This document shows, one piece after another, positions 9,812 through 18,096 of a stretch of DNA of 64,000 nucleotides (the first letter of the stretch is position 1; every line of letters starts with the position of its first letter). Origin of the DNA: an uncultured Bacteroidia bacterium (lineage in GTDB: Bacteria > Bacteroidota > Bacteroidia > Bacteroidales > UBA932); the NCBI GenBank assembly GCA_902762655.1, contig CACWOZ010000003.1, positions 124,001-188,000 on the forward strand, given 5' to 3'. The notes under the pieces were generated by a model, which was not told where the DNA came from, made no database searches, and worked only from the letters and a program-made list of their open reading frames with translations. The position numbers were made by a program, and so were the translations under genes.

Positions 9812-9852
9812 GTGCTCCCGGTCCTACAAGATTTTACCGACCGGGAACACCT
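9810..9852. terminator. Bidirectional terminator hairpin between convergent genes
   Basis: A 14-base arm (AGGTGCTCCCGGTC) pairs with GACCGGGAACACCT across a 15-base loop with a single mismatch. The stem overlaps the stop codons of both the DUF362-Gpx gene (+) and the barrel gene (-). T-tracts are weak, so it may also act as a 3'-end stabiliser. Confidence 0.75.
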
Positions 9853-11158
9853 AGAAGAGATAATCCAAACCAAGATACAGGGCGGGGGCATCCCCGTCCT
9901 GTTTGTTTAAAGGGAAGCCGAGGTCTCCCGCGACGATCAGGTTTTCATTGATGATGAGCCGTGCTCCGGTGCCCACGGTGGAGTGCAGGCGTTCGCGGGA
10001 ACTGCCCCTAAGTTGCACGTCGGCGGGAGCGAGCGGAAAAATCTCGTGCAGTGTGGCCGGCAAGGCGCTGATATCCAGCCCGCGGAAGGCTCTCGTGGCG
10101 TCGGAGAAGAGATTCGCTCCGAGCGCAATGTTCTGATTCCAGAGTGTGAAAGATGCAAACCTCCAGCGAAGTTCGGCCGTGGCACATCCCTGGTCCAGCC
10201 CCACTACGCGGGCGCGCAGAACGCCGCGGGCCGTGTCGCATCCTCCCATCCCTTCCAGATCGGTGCGTTGACCCATGAAAGTCATGTAGGGAAGCACATA
10301 GAATGGCGCACGGGAACCAAAGGTGCCTTCGAAATTAAAGCGATAAGCAAAGGTAAGGATATCGTCCTTGATTAGAGGCAGGTAGTGTCTCCAGGTTAAG
10401 GAATAACGATAGAATGGCGTTTCGCTGAAAGGTGCCAGCAGCACGTGGGCTTCCGCCCAGATTCCACTGGAAGGGGCGCCTTCCTTGTCGCGTGTGTCGT
10501 ATAGCAGCCCCAGTCGCACACCCGATGAAAAACCTCCGTCGGCATCCGCCTCTGAAACCACCCCGCAAGCCTTATAGGCGTCATACAGTGTGGGCATAGA
10601 TTCCGGGAATATCTGCGAAGCGGCCTTGCCCTTGTTGATGCTGGCGTAATCGATACTGCCTAATTTATAGTAACTTGCATAGATGCCCGCCTCCCAGCTG
10701 AGCGCTCCGGCAATCTGCCCGATGAAGTCGGATTTGAAGAGATACTCAAAGTGGGAGTAGCGGTAGAACGGATTCAACTGGGTGGCATCGAAGTTCATCT
10801 CGTAGCCGTTGAAACCGTAGAAGTTGAAGGCCTTGTCGATGCTCGCACGGAAATTGGTGCAGATGCGCACGCCCGGAATGAGCTTGCGGTTGTCGTATCG
10901 CAGCTGTATCATCTTCGAGCCCTTTGTGAAAAAGGAGAACTCCGTATAGAGTTTGGAATCGAGGGCAGGGTAGTTCTCGCCCGTTCCGTAGTCGAAAAGC
11001 ATCAGCACCCCGCCTATTTGGAAACCCTTGTCGGCATCGTATGCCAGTGCGGGGAAAGGGCCCAGACTGAGCCCGGACTTGACGATTTCATCTCCTTTCT
11101 GCGCTTGCATCGGCAGGCACAGCAAAATAATGGCAGTCAGGGCTAGAATCTTCTTCAA
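9851..11158 (-). CDS. BamA/TamA-family outer-membrane beta-barrel protein
   Basis: 435 residues if translated from the TTG at 11158, which yields the signal peptide MKKILALTAIILLCLPMQAQ; the longest frame extends 23 codons further to 11227, but that extension is not signal-like. The mature protein is a chain of alternating strands typical of the surface-antigen (D15/Omp85) barrel: it opens with a periplasmic segment LGPFPALAYDADKGFQIGG, continues through FYRYSLTWRHYLPL, DDILTFAYRFNFEGTFG and the strand-pair FYVLPYMTFMGQ, and ends in an aromatic residue (GLDYLF). No POTRA domains are visible, so this is a stand-alone barrel rather than BamA itself. Cargo is unknown. It is transcribed divergently from the DUF2807 gene. 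Confidence 0.72.
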   Translation of the reverse strand: MKKILALTAIILLCLPMQAQKGDEIVKSGLSLGPFPALAYDADKGFQIGGVLMLFDYGTGENYPALDSKLYTEFSFFTKGSKMIQLRYDNRKLIPGVRICTNFRASIDKAFNFYGFNGYEMNFDATQLNPFYRYSHFEYLFKSDFIGQIAGALSWEAGIYASYYKLGSIDYASINKGKAASQIFPESMPTLYDAYKACGVVSEADADGGFSSGVRLGLLYDTRDKEGAPSSGIWAEAHVLLAPFSETPFYRYSLTWRHYLPLIKDDILTFAYRFNFEGTFGSRAPFYVLPYMTFMGQRTDLEGMGGCDTARGVLRARVVGLDQGCATAELRWRFASFTLWNQNIALGANLFSDATRAFRGLDISALPATLHEIFPLAPADVQLRGSSRERLHSTVGTGARLIINENLIVAGDLGFPLNKQDGDAPALYLGLDYLF

Positions 11159-11264
11159 ATCTCCGGTTATTGAAAGATTATGCAAAAATATCCAATTCCG
11201 TCCAATTACCCAAAATACTTGTAACAATCTGTGCGTACGCGCGTCTAATATTTCGATAATGTTT

Positions 11265-11272
11265 TATATTTG
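11265..11272 (+). promoter_or_regulatory. Bacteroidetes -7 promoter element of the DUF2807 gene
   Basis: TATATTTG matches the TAnnTTTG -7 consensus of the Bacteroidetes primary sigma factor. Only four bases separate it from the ATG at 11277, so the transcript is predicted to be leaderless or nearly so. No convincing TTG -33 element at 19 bases was seen. Confidence 0.6.
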
Positions 11273-11276
11273 CGAT

Positions 11277-11975
11277 ATGAAGAAGATACTATTGATTTCG
11301 CTTACTGCTTTGTCAGTACTACTTGCTTGCAATTTTGTTGTTTCAGGCAAGCATATTAAAGGAAACGGAGTGAAGACCGAGAAATCTTACGACTTGGATT
11401 CTTTCGATGCTGTCAAGGTAAACGGCTCTACCGATGTAGTATTCAGCCAGGGGCCGCAGAGTGTAGTGCTCACTGCCGACGAAAACCTGATAGACATTTT
11501 CGAAATCGAGGTCAGGGAAGGAATTCTGTATGTGGGTGTTAAGCGCGGCTTCGGTTACAGCAGCAGAGTGAAGATAGTTGTTACGGTGAGTTCACCAGAA
11601 TTGCATTCCGTCAAACTAAACGGCTCGGGGGACTTCAAAATCAAGGACGTCCTTCGCACTGACGGAGATTTTTCAGTCGCTATGAATGGCAGTGGTGACT
11701 TTGAAGCCGACGCGATTAAATGCAAGAATCTCATTTCTCACATAAACGGTTCTGGCGATATCGAGGTGAATGACCTGGCTGCATCTGCTGCAGATATCAA
11801 GATTAACGGCAGCGGCGATGTGACACTGGTGTGCCGGGAAGTCGGGGAGGTTACGGCAAAGGTCAACGGCTCCGGCGATGTCGACATTTATGGCGATGTC
11901 CCCAGTGTTTCCAGCAAGGTCAACGGCTCCGGAAAGGTGAAGACACATCGCGGGGTGTTCCCGGCAAATGATTGA
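11277..11975 (+). CDS. DUF2807 (head-GIN type) putative autotransporter-adhesin lipoprotein
   Basis: 232 residues. The start at 11277 gives MKKILLISLTALSVLLAC, a lipoprotein signal; the frame is open further upstream into the barrel gene's region but that part is not signal-like. The mature protein consists of a right-handed repetitive strand domain with the motif [VILM]NGS[GT]D recurring about seven times at roughly 18-25 residue intervals (VNGSTD, LNGSGDF, MNGSGDF, INGSGDI, INGSGDV, VNGSGDV, VNGSGKV), the hallmark of DUF2807. The function of these proteins is not established; surface adhesion is the usual guess. The gene ends before a strong hairpin at 11989-12030. Confidence 0.85.
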   Translation: MKKILLISLTALSVLLACNFVVSGKHIKGNGVKTEKSYDLDSFDAVKVNGSTDVVFSQGPQSVVLTADENLIDIFEIEVREGILYVGVKRGFGYSSRVKIVVTVSSPELHSVKLNGSGDFKIKDVLRTDGDFSVAMNGSGDFEADAIKCKNLISHINGSGDIEVNDLAASAADIKINGSGDVTLVCREVGEVTAKVNGSGDVDIYGDVPSVSSKVNGSGKVKTHRGVFPAND

Positions 11976-11988
11976 CATTCAACTAAAT

Positions 11989-12030
11989 AGCCAAAGAGGG
12001 TTGCCTGAAACCAGGCAACCCTCTTTGGCT
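11989..12030. terminator. Strong bidirectional hairpin between DUF2807 gene and fucI
   Basis: A perfect 19-base-pair stem (arms AGCCAAAGAGGGTTGCCTG and its complement) around the four-base loop AAAC. It lies between two convergent genes. T-runs on either side are short, so strand preference cannot be judged. Confidence 0.85.
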
Positions 12031-12089
12031 AATGTGCTGCAAGCGAGCGACTTTCCCGGCACGCAGAACCACCCCAACGGGCGCGGGCG

Positions 12090-13907
12090 CTACTTGTAGA
12101 TAGGCCCGAAGTTGGCGCAGGCTCTGTAGTCGGCCCCTTCCTTGTCCATTCCGAAAGCATTCCATGCAGCAGGGCGGAAGATCTTGTCTTCTGCTACGTT
12201 GTGCATGCACACGGGGATGCGGAGGATGGAAGCGAGGGTGATGAGGTCTGCTCCGATGTGGCCATAGGCGATTGCACCGTGGTTGGCACCCCAGTTGTTC
12301 ATCACGCTGTAAACATCTTTGAAGCAGTCCTTGGTGGGATCCAGGCGAGGCACGAACCAGGTGGTGGGCCAGGTAGGATCGGTGCGCTTGTCGAGGATAT
12401 CATGCTGCTCCTTGGGGAGTTCGGCAGTCCATCCTTCAGCGATCTGCAGCACGGGGCCGAGGCCATCAACCAGGTTCAGGCGCATCATGGTCATAGGCAT
12501 TCCGCCGCGGGTTACGAAGTGGGCGCTGTAGCCGCCACCGCGGAAGTAGTCGCGGTCTGCGGGCATCCAGTTGGTGGCCTTGAGGCAGGCCTTCACGTCG
12601 GCATCCGTCATATTCCAAGGCTCCTTGATGGTGGGCTTGCCTTCAGCATCTGACATTGCTCCGGTGGCGTCCAGGGTGGTGGCGCCGGAGTTGATGAGGT
12701 GGATGAATCCGCCGGCTGCCAGCCCTTCGGGGGCCTTGCCGGTAACGCGCTTTACGGCCTCGGGGCTCCAGTAGGTGCGCACGTCGCTGAACATTACGCC
12801 GCGGTTGGTGAGCAGGTGCCCGAACATCATCGAAAGGCCGTTCAGGGCATCATTTTCAGTAGCCAGGGTATAGGCTTCGCGTATGCCGTTCCAGTCGAAG
12901 GAGGAGCACATCAGGCTCTCGGGGAAGTCGAAGTTGGGCTTGTAGTCCGTCCACTGGCGCTGGCCCTGCACACCGCCTGCGATGGCATTGTGGCCGAGGG
13001 CTTCCTCTTTATATCCCATTTCCAGCAACTTGGGGTTGCCGAACATGAGGTCGCGGATGATCATCATGTTCTTCACCGTGAACTCCCAGTCGGCATCCTT
13101 TTCTTCGCGGTTCTTGCCCTTGCCCTTGCCGTTGAATGTGGTCATCGGGGTGCCGGGGAAGAGGGCGCGGTCCTCATTGTAGTCGTGGCCTTCCTGCGGC
13201 TTGCAGTACTTGTCCACCCACTCCATTGCCTTCTTGAACTCCTCGTGGTCGTAGATGCCGAAGTCCACGCGGCGAAGGATCTCCACCAGAGAAACGTATT
13301 CTGCGCGCATGCCGAGGTACTTCTGCAGGAAGTCGGCGTTCACGATGGAACCAGCGATACCCATGCAGGTGTTGCCCATCGACAGATAACTCTTTCCGCG
13401 CATTGTGGCAACCGCCTGGGCTGCGCGTGCGAAGCGGAGGATCTTCTCTGCCACATCGGCAGGGATGGTGTTGTCGGCGAGGTCCTGCACGTCATGGCCG
13501 TAGATGCCGAAGGCAGGAAGGCCCTTCTGCGCGTGTGCGGCGAGCACTGCGGCGAGATAAACCGCACCCGGGCGCTCGGTGCCGTTGAATCCCCATACGG
13601 CCTTGGGCCAGTGAGGGTTCATGTCCATTGTTTCTGAGCCATAGCACCAGCAGGAGGTCACCGTGATGGTGGAGCCAACGCCTTCGCGCTCGAACTTCTC
13701 GGCGCAGGCGGCGCTTTCCGCCACGCGGCCTATGGTGCTGTCGGCTATCACGCACTCCACGGGGGAGCCGTCGCCGTTGCGGAGGTTGCTGGAAATGAGA
13801 TCTGCCACCGCGTGTGCGAGGGCCATTGTCTTTTCTTCGAGATTCTCGCGTACGCCGCCCTGACGTCCATCAATGGTGGGGCGTATGCCTATTTTGGGAT
13901 ACTTCAT
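12090..13907 (-). CDS. fucI: L-fucose isomerase
   Basis: 605 residues, the usual length of FucI (EC 5.3.1.25), which converts L-fucose to L-fuculose (and D-arabinose to D-ribulose) in the cytoplasm. Recognisable features are the N-terminal [17 protein letters not shown], the [15 protein letters not shown] and [16 protein letters not shown] segments, and [20 protein letters not shown] around residues 331-350, which carries the conserved Glu and Asp region that binds the catalytic metal. The start ATG is followed by KYPKIGIRP, the expected N-terminus. It is three bases downstream of the permease gene, so the two form one unit. Kinase (FucK), aldolase (FucA) and lactaldehyde reductase genes are absent here and must lie elsewhere if the pathway is complete. 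Confidence 0.97.
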   Translation of the reverse strand: MKYPKIGIRPTIDGRQGGVRENLEEKTMALAHAVADLISSNLRNGDGSPVECVIADSTIGRVAESAACAEKFEREGVGSTITVTSCWCYGSETMDMNPHWPKAVWGFNGTERPGAVYLAAVLAAHAQKGLPAFGIYGHDVQDLADNTIPADVAEKILRFARAAQAVATMRGKSYLSMGNTCMGIAGSIVNADFLQKYLGMRAEYVSLVEILRRVDFGIYDHEEFKKAMEWVDKYCKPQEGHDYNEDRALFPGTPMTTFNGKGKGKNREEKDADWEFTVKNMMIIRDLMFGNPKLLEMGYKEEALGHNAIAGGVQGQRQWTDYKPNFDFPESLMCSSFDWNGIREAYTLATENDALNGLSMMFGHLLTNRGVMFSDVRTYWSPEAVKRVTGKAPEGLAAGGFIHLINSGATTLDATGAMSDAEGKPTIKEPWNMTDADVKACLKATNWMPADRDYFRGGGYSAHFVTRGGMPMTMMRLNLVDGLGPVLQIAEGWTAELPKEQHDILDKRTDPTWPTTWFVPRLDPTKDCFKDVYSVMNNWGANHGAIAYGHIGADLITLASILRIPVCMHNVAEDKIFRPAAWNAFGMDKEGADYRACANFGPIYK

Positions 13908-13910
13908 AAT

Positions 13911-15227
13911 TTATAGGTTTTGTTTTTGGATTCTATACATTCTCCAGCCGTAGGTGGACACTACTGCAAAGCAGATGAGAGGCAGCACGAACGAGAAGTT
14001 GACCGCAGGATGGCCAGCCACGGTGCCGAGGTCGATCAGCATTCCCTGGAGCGGGGGCATCAGGGCTCCACCCACGATGGCCATCACAAGGAATGCGGCT
14101 CCGAGCGATGTGTCGCGGGGGTCCACATCTTCCAGCGCAATGCCGTAGATGGTGGGGAACATCAGGCTCATGAAGAAGCTGATGCCCACCAGGCAGAAGA
14201 GCCCCGCCTTGCCCACTATGCAGATGGCTCCGATGGTGCAGAGGGCAGCTCCTATGCCGAAGAGGCCCAGCATCTTGCGGGAGTTGAGATACTTCATCAG
14301 CATGGTGGAGATGAAGCGGCTCGCGAGGAAGAGGCACATTGCCACTATGTTATATGTCTGCGCGGTGGCCTTGTTGATGCCGAGGTTGTCGGCGTACTGG
14401 ATGATGAAGGTCCACACCATGATCTGGGCGGCCACATAGAAGATCTGCGTGAGCACGCCACTGCGATAGACGCGGTTGTGCCAGAGGTTGTGCAGGGTCT
14501 GCCGGGTGGTGTGAGTGTTGCCAGCGGCCTTCTGCTCCTCGCTCTGGGTCTTGGGCATACGCGTGAGTGCGATCACCACCAGCACCACCAGCACTACCAG
14601 GCCTATGATTACATAGGGGTTGCGGATAATCGCCAGGTCGTGCAGGCGGATTTCAGCCTTTTGAGCAGCGTCCAGGGTGGGGAAAATAATGTTTCCGGCT
14701 GCATCCCGCTTGTCTGAGAGCAGTTGGGGGAGCACGATGAAGGATGCCACCGCCATTCCGCAGAGCGAGCCCATAGGATTGAAGGTCTGCGCCAGGTTGA
14801 GGCGGCGGGTAGATGTCTCCTTGCTGCCGAGCGAAAGGATGAAGGGGTTCGCCGTGGTCTCGAGGAAGGCGAGGCCGAAGGTGAGGATATATAGGCTGAT
14901 GCAGAAGAAACTGAACTGCTGGTATGCGGCCGCGGGGATGAAGAGGAAGGCTCCCACCGCATAGAGCCCGAGCCCGAGCAGGATGGCGCTCTTATAGGAA
15001 TATTTGCGGATGAAAAGCGCTGCCGGGATGGCCATCGTGGCGTAGCCGCCGTAGAATGCGAATTGGATGAGCGAAGCCTTCGCCGCGCTGAGTTCCATCA
15101 CCGTCTGGAACGCCGCCACCATAGGGTTGGTAATATCGTTTGCAAAGCCCCAAAGTGCGAACAGGCTGGTAATCAGTATGAAGGGAACGAGATACTTTTT
15201 CTCGACCAGTTTAGCTTTAGTGTTCAT
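13911..15227 (-). CDS. fucP: L-fucose:H+ symporter
   Basis: 438 residues from the ATG at 15227; a GTG two codons upstream (15233) is less likely because it overlaps the promoter. It is a major-facilitator protein with about twelve hydrophobic segments. FANDITNPMV near the N-terminus carries the Asp, and FLETTANPFIL the Glu, that correspond to the two proton/substrate-coupling acidic residues described for E. coli FucP. It imports L-fucose across the inner membrane. It lies directly upstream of fucI and directly downstream of the transmembrane regulator gene, with its own promoter in the 20-base gap. Confidence 0.93.
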   Translation of the reverse strand: MNTKAKLVEKKYLVPFILITSLFALWGFANDITNPMVAAFQTVMELSAAKASLIQFAFYGGYATMAIPAALFIRKYSYKSAILLGLGLYAVGAFLFIPAAAYQQFSFFCISLYILTFGLAFLETTANPFILSLGSKETSTRRLNLAQTFNPMGSLCGMAVASFIVLPQLLSDKRDAAGNIIFPTLDAAQKAEIRLHDLAIIRNPYVIIGLVVLVVLVVIALTRMPKTQSEEQKAAGNTHTTRQTLHNLWHNRVYRSGVLTQIFYVAAQIMVWTFIIQYADNLGINKATAQTYNIVAMCLFLASRFISTMLMKYLNSRKMLGLFGIGAALCTIGAICIVGKAGLFCLVGISFFMSLMFPTIYGIALEDVDPRDTSLGAAFLVMAIVGGALMPPLQGMLIDLGTVAGHPAVNFSFVLPLICFAVVSTYGWRMYRIQKQNL

Positions 15228-15232
15228 ATCCA

Positions 15233-15240
15233 CAAATATA
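15233..15240 (-). promoter_or_regulatory. -7 promoter element of fucP
   Basis: TATATTTG on the minus strand, in the gap between the regulator stop codon and fucP. Five bases separate it from the fucP ATG, so a leaderless fucPI transcript independent of the regulator gene is predicted. No clear TTG at the -33 position. Confidence 0.55.
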
Positions 15241-15247
15241 ATAATTT

Positions 15248-18001
15248 TTACGCAGGAGTGTTGCGTTTGATGTACTCGGTTGGGGTGCAGCCGATGACGT
15301 GGCGGAAGGTGGCGGCGAAGTAAGAGGGCGTGGCAAAGCCGGTGGCGTAGGCAATCTCCGAGATGGATTGTTTGCGTTCCAGCAGCAGCCGGCAGGCTTC
15401 GTTGAGGCGCACGGTCTTGATGAATTCCAGCGAGGATACGCCGAAGAGGGCCTTCACCCGCAGGTGTAAGTTAGAACGGCTCATATTCATAGCGCTCGCC
15501 AGAGCCTCCACAGAGAAATCCGGATTGTCAATATTCTCTTTCACTACCTGCATCGCCGTACGCATGAAATCTTCATCCCCTTTGTGGAACACTTTAGCAA
15601 CACTGGTCTCGTTGGCGGGCGACTTGCCTGCACCGATGCTGATGAATTCCAGTGAGAAATCGCTAAGGAGTTTGTTACGCACCTTCTCCATCTCGGTCTG
15701 GTACTCCTTCTTTTTCCTGGCAAGCAGGCGCATGATGAAGAATGCGACCAGAGCAACCGCCAGCAGTACGGCAATCAGCCTGGCCAGTGTGGTTTCGTAC
15801 CAATAGGGGAGAATCTTGAAGTGGAACTCCAGGTTCTCCGGATTACGTATGCCGGAACTGTTCCGATATGCCAGGTGGAAAGTATATGAGCCGTGCGCCA
15901 GGCCGTAGTAGACCGCGCGCCTGTCCTTTCCGGCTTCACGCCAGGAATTGTTGATACCATCCAACTGGTAGAAGAAACGCCCGTTCTCTCCGGAGATGAA
16001 ATCCGGAGCGGAAAACAGTATGCAGATGTCGCGCTCTTTGGGTTTAAGGACGATGGAATTCCCTTCAGGATATCTCCTTACACCATTCACTTCTATACCT
16101 GTAATAATAGGCGGGACGGCTTTATGAGTGATGCTGATTGCCGAAGGGTTGAAGCGGACCAGGCCGGTAAGCCCGCCGAAGTACATTTCGCCATTGCTTG
16201 TCCTGCAATGGGCATATGTGGTAAAACGATTGTCCGGCAGGCCGTCCGCCACCGTGAAAATGCATTTGTCCCCGCTTTTCGGATCCAGCCGGCACAGTCC
16301 GTTGTTTGTGCTTATCCACAGTATGCCATCGGAGTCTTCTTCAATGCCGTGGATGACGTTGTCCGGCATACCATCCTGGACGGTATATGAGCGGACGGAC
16401 CCGTCTTTGCGGTCATAACAATACAGCCCCTCGCTGGAACCGAGCCATATCCGTCCGTTGCAATCCTCATGGATATCTTCCACGTATTTGATTTCGGACA
16501 GAACTTTAGGGAGTGGTGTGATGTCCCAAGTGTCGAGCTTGAGGGCCGTTGCACCGAACTTTTTGCCTATCCACAACAGGCCTTGCGAGTCATGTTCAAT
16601 GACTTTGATTTTGGACAGGTCGTCCGCAACCTGAATCCTTGTTATCCGCCCGGTCATCTCATCATAATCGAACAGCCCTTCCTGGGTGCCGACAAAGAAT
16701 CCTCCGTGGCCATTGTCCAGGATAGCGTATGTGCTGTAGAGTTGTCTGTCTTCGATCCTCCTTGGCTGACGGCTGCCTTTGTTCAGCACCAGCAGCTCTC
16801 CATTGTCGGAGCCAATGAAGATACGGCCGGTATAGTGGCTGATGTGTATGCATTTGATGTCCGGCTGGTCCTGGGAACTTTTGCCGAGGCCCTTTATATG
16901 GTCGAAGCCGCCGTCTGTGCGCATATGGCTGAGGTCACCGGAGTTGGTTCCTATCCATAGGGATCCGTCGGAATCTTCGGCTATATCGCTGATAATCCTT
17001 CCGTTAAGGTATTGGTTGCCGGGCCGGGAAGGGATTTCCGTAAACTGGGAGAACATTGGGTTGCAGTAACTCACACCTCCATAGTAGGTGCCGAGCCACA
17101 TGGTTCCCTGCCTGTCGCAATAGATATCCCAGACACTGTCGTGGGTGATGCTGCCGGGGTTATAGTAGTCGTGATAATACACCTCGAAGTGCCCGTCTTT
17201 CAGTATGTTCAGGCCGTTTTTGGTACCAATCCAGATGGCGCTGTCCTCTCCGCGGCACAGAACTCTGACGTAGTCGAAGCTGAGGCTTCCCTTTCGGGAT
17301 GACGCCCTGTAGTGATTCAGGATGGAACCATCTTCCTTCATTTCCCATAAGCCCTGCCCTTCGGTTCCTGCAAAGATATGCCCGAGGCTGTCGGGTAGTA
17401 TGCAATTGACCTTGACATTGCCGATATCCGCCGGGATAAAGTAAATGTTGGTAAGTTCTGCAGACATCCTGATGATACGCCCGTCCATACTCCCAATATA
17501 TATAGTATCGCCGACAGTATAGAGGGTGTTTGCATTAAGATCGGAAAGAATGTCCGGGATCTGCTCGCGGGAGAATCTCTCTATGGTACTGTCGAATAAC
17601 CAAAGTCTGCTCCCGACAATGGCCAGATAACGGCTTTCCGAAATCTGAACTATGTCACTTACTATGCCGTCCGGGCTTGGGAAGTTGTGGAATGTCCCGG
17701 TTGCATATTCGAATACCGAAAGACCGGAAATATGCGCGACAAGGAGCTTGCCGGCGCTATTGCAAATAATTTTATAGATGCGGTCGTCGGGGATGCTGTG
17801 CTCCGTGGGAATGTTGTGCCTGAAGACGGAATATCTGCTGCCGTCGAAAGATACAAGCCCATTCAGCCCTCCGAACCACATGGTGCCCAGACTATCCTGG
17901 CAGACGGTTTCTATGTTGATTCCGGTGGTCTCTGACGGAAGGCTGTGGAAAAACAGCGATCCGGTAAGCAAAGATATTAATATGTGTGACAAAAATGACA
18001 T
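15248..18001 (-). CDS. Transmembrane propeller/AraC regulator lacking kinase and receiver (truncated HTCS-like)
   Basis: 917 residues from ATG 18001 (GTG at 18007 is possible but lies within the promoter). N-terminal signal/anchor, then a periplasmic sensor of repeated W-[IL]-G-[TS] propeller blades (MWFGGLNGL, IWIGTKNGL, MWLGTYYGG, LWIGTNSGD, IWLGSSEGL, LWISTNNGL) to about residue 640, a Y_Y_Y-like domain (to ~735) and one transmembrane helix at about 739-761. The cytoplasmic part is only ~155 residues: a linker with KLLSDFSLEF, then an AraC-type HTH pair (SVEALASAMNMSRSNLHLRV and SISEIAYATGFATPSYFAAT). Hybrid two-component regulators of Sus loci normally have HisKA, HATPase and receiver domains here; all are missing. 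The gene is divergent from the EEP/SusCD operon and upstream of fucPI, either of which could be its target. Confidence 0.9.
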   Translation of the reverse strand: MSFLSHILISLLTGSLFFHSLPSETTGINIETVCQDSLGTMWFGGLNGLVSFDGSRYSVFRHNIPTEHSIPDDRIYKIICNSAGKLLVAHISGLSVFEYATGTFHNFPSPDGIVSDIVQISESRYLAIVGSRLWLFDSTIERFSREQIPDILSDLNANTLYTVGDTIYIGSMDGRIIRMSAELTNIYFIPADIGNVKVNCILPDSLGHIFAGTEGQGLWEMKEDGSILNHYRASSRKGSLSFDYVRVLCRGEDSAIWIGTKNGLNILKDGHFEVYYHDYYNPGSITHDSVWDIYCDRQGTMWLGTYYGGVSYCNPMFSQFTEIPSRPGNQYLNGRIISDIAEDSDGSLWIGTNSGDLSHMRTDGGFDHIKGLGKSSQDQPDIKCIHISHYTGRIFIGSDNGELLVLNKGSRQPRRIEDRQLYSTYAILDNGHGGFFVGTQEGLFDYDEMTGRITRIQVADDLSKIKVIEHDSQGLLWIGKKFGATALKLDTWDITPLPKVLSEIKYVEDIHEDCNGRIWLGSSEGLYCYDRKDGSVRSYTVQDGMPDNVIHGIEEDSDGILWISTNNGLCRLDPKSGDKCIFTVADGLPDNRFTTYAHCRTSNGEMYFGGLTGLVRFNPSAISITHKAVPPIITGIEVNGVRRYPEGNSIVLKPKERDICILFSAPDFISGENGRFFYQLDGINNSWREAGKDRRAVYYGLAHGSYTFHLAYRNSSGIRNPENLEFHFKILPYWYETTLARLIAVLLAVALVAFFIMRLLARKKKEYQTEMEKVRNKLLSDFSLEFISIGAGKSPANETSVAKVFHKGDEDFMRTAMQVVKENIDNPDFSVEALASAMNMSRSNLHLRVKALFGVSSLEFIKTVRLNEACRLLLERKQSISEIAYATGFATPSYFAATFRHVIGCTPTEYIKRNTPA

Positions 18002-18006
18002 TTGCA

Positions 18007-18014
18007 CAAAATTA
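18007..18014 (-). promoter_or_regulatory. -7 promoter element of the regulator gene
   Basis: TAATTTTG on the minus strand matches TAnnTTTG and ends five bases before the ATG at 18001. It shares a ~95-base divergent intergenic region with the promoter of the EEP/SusCD operon, the likely binding region for the regulator. Confidence 0.5.
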
Positions 18015-18059
18015 ACAACAATTTTGACAAATGCGATATTTATTGAATAATAGTCCGAT

Positions 18060-18067
18060 TACCTTTG
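18060..18067 (+). promoter_or_regulatory. -7 promoter element of the EEP/SusCD operon
   Basis: TACCTTTG fits TAnnTTTG and lies 29 bases upstream of the chosen ATG at 18097. It falls inside the longest open frame (from 18031), which is one reason the downstream ATG was chosen as start. Confidence 0.55.
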
Positions 18068-18096
18068 CGATGAAGGAAACTGGTAACCAAACCAAA

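Noticed and set aside
11642..11960. Regularly spaced GGCTCCGG-type units that could suggest a tandem DNA repeat or CRISPR
   Set aside because: They encode the NGSGD periodicity of the DUF2807 fold, and the spacers are coding and similar rather than unique.
12201..13637. Long plus-strand frames opposite fucI (150 and 312 residues)
   Set aside because: They are mirror images of the high-G+C third positions of fucI, rich in His, Gly, Val and Ala with no domain, signal or promoter.
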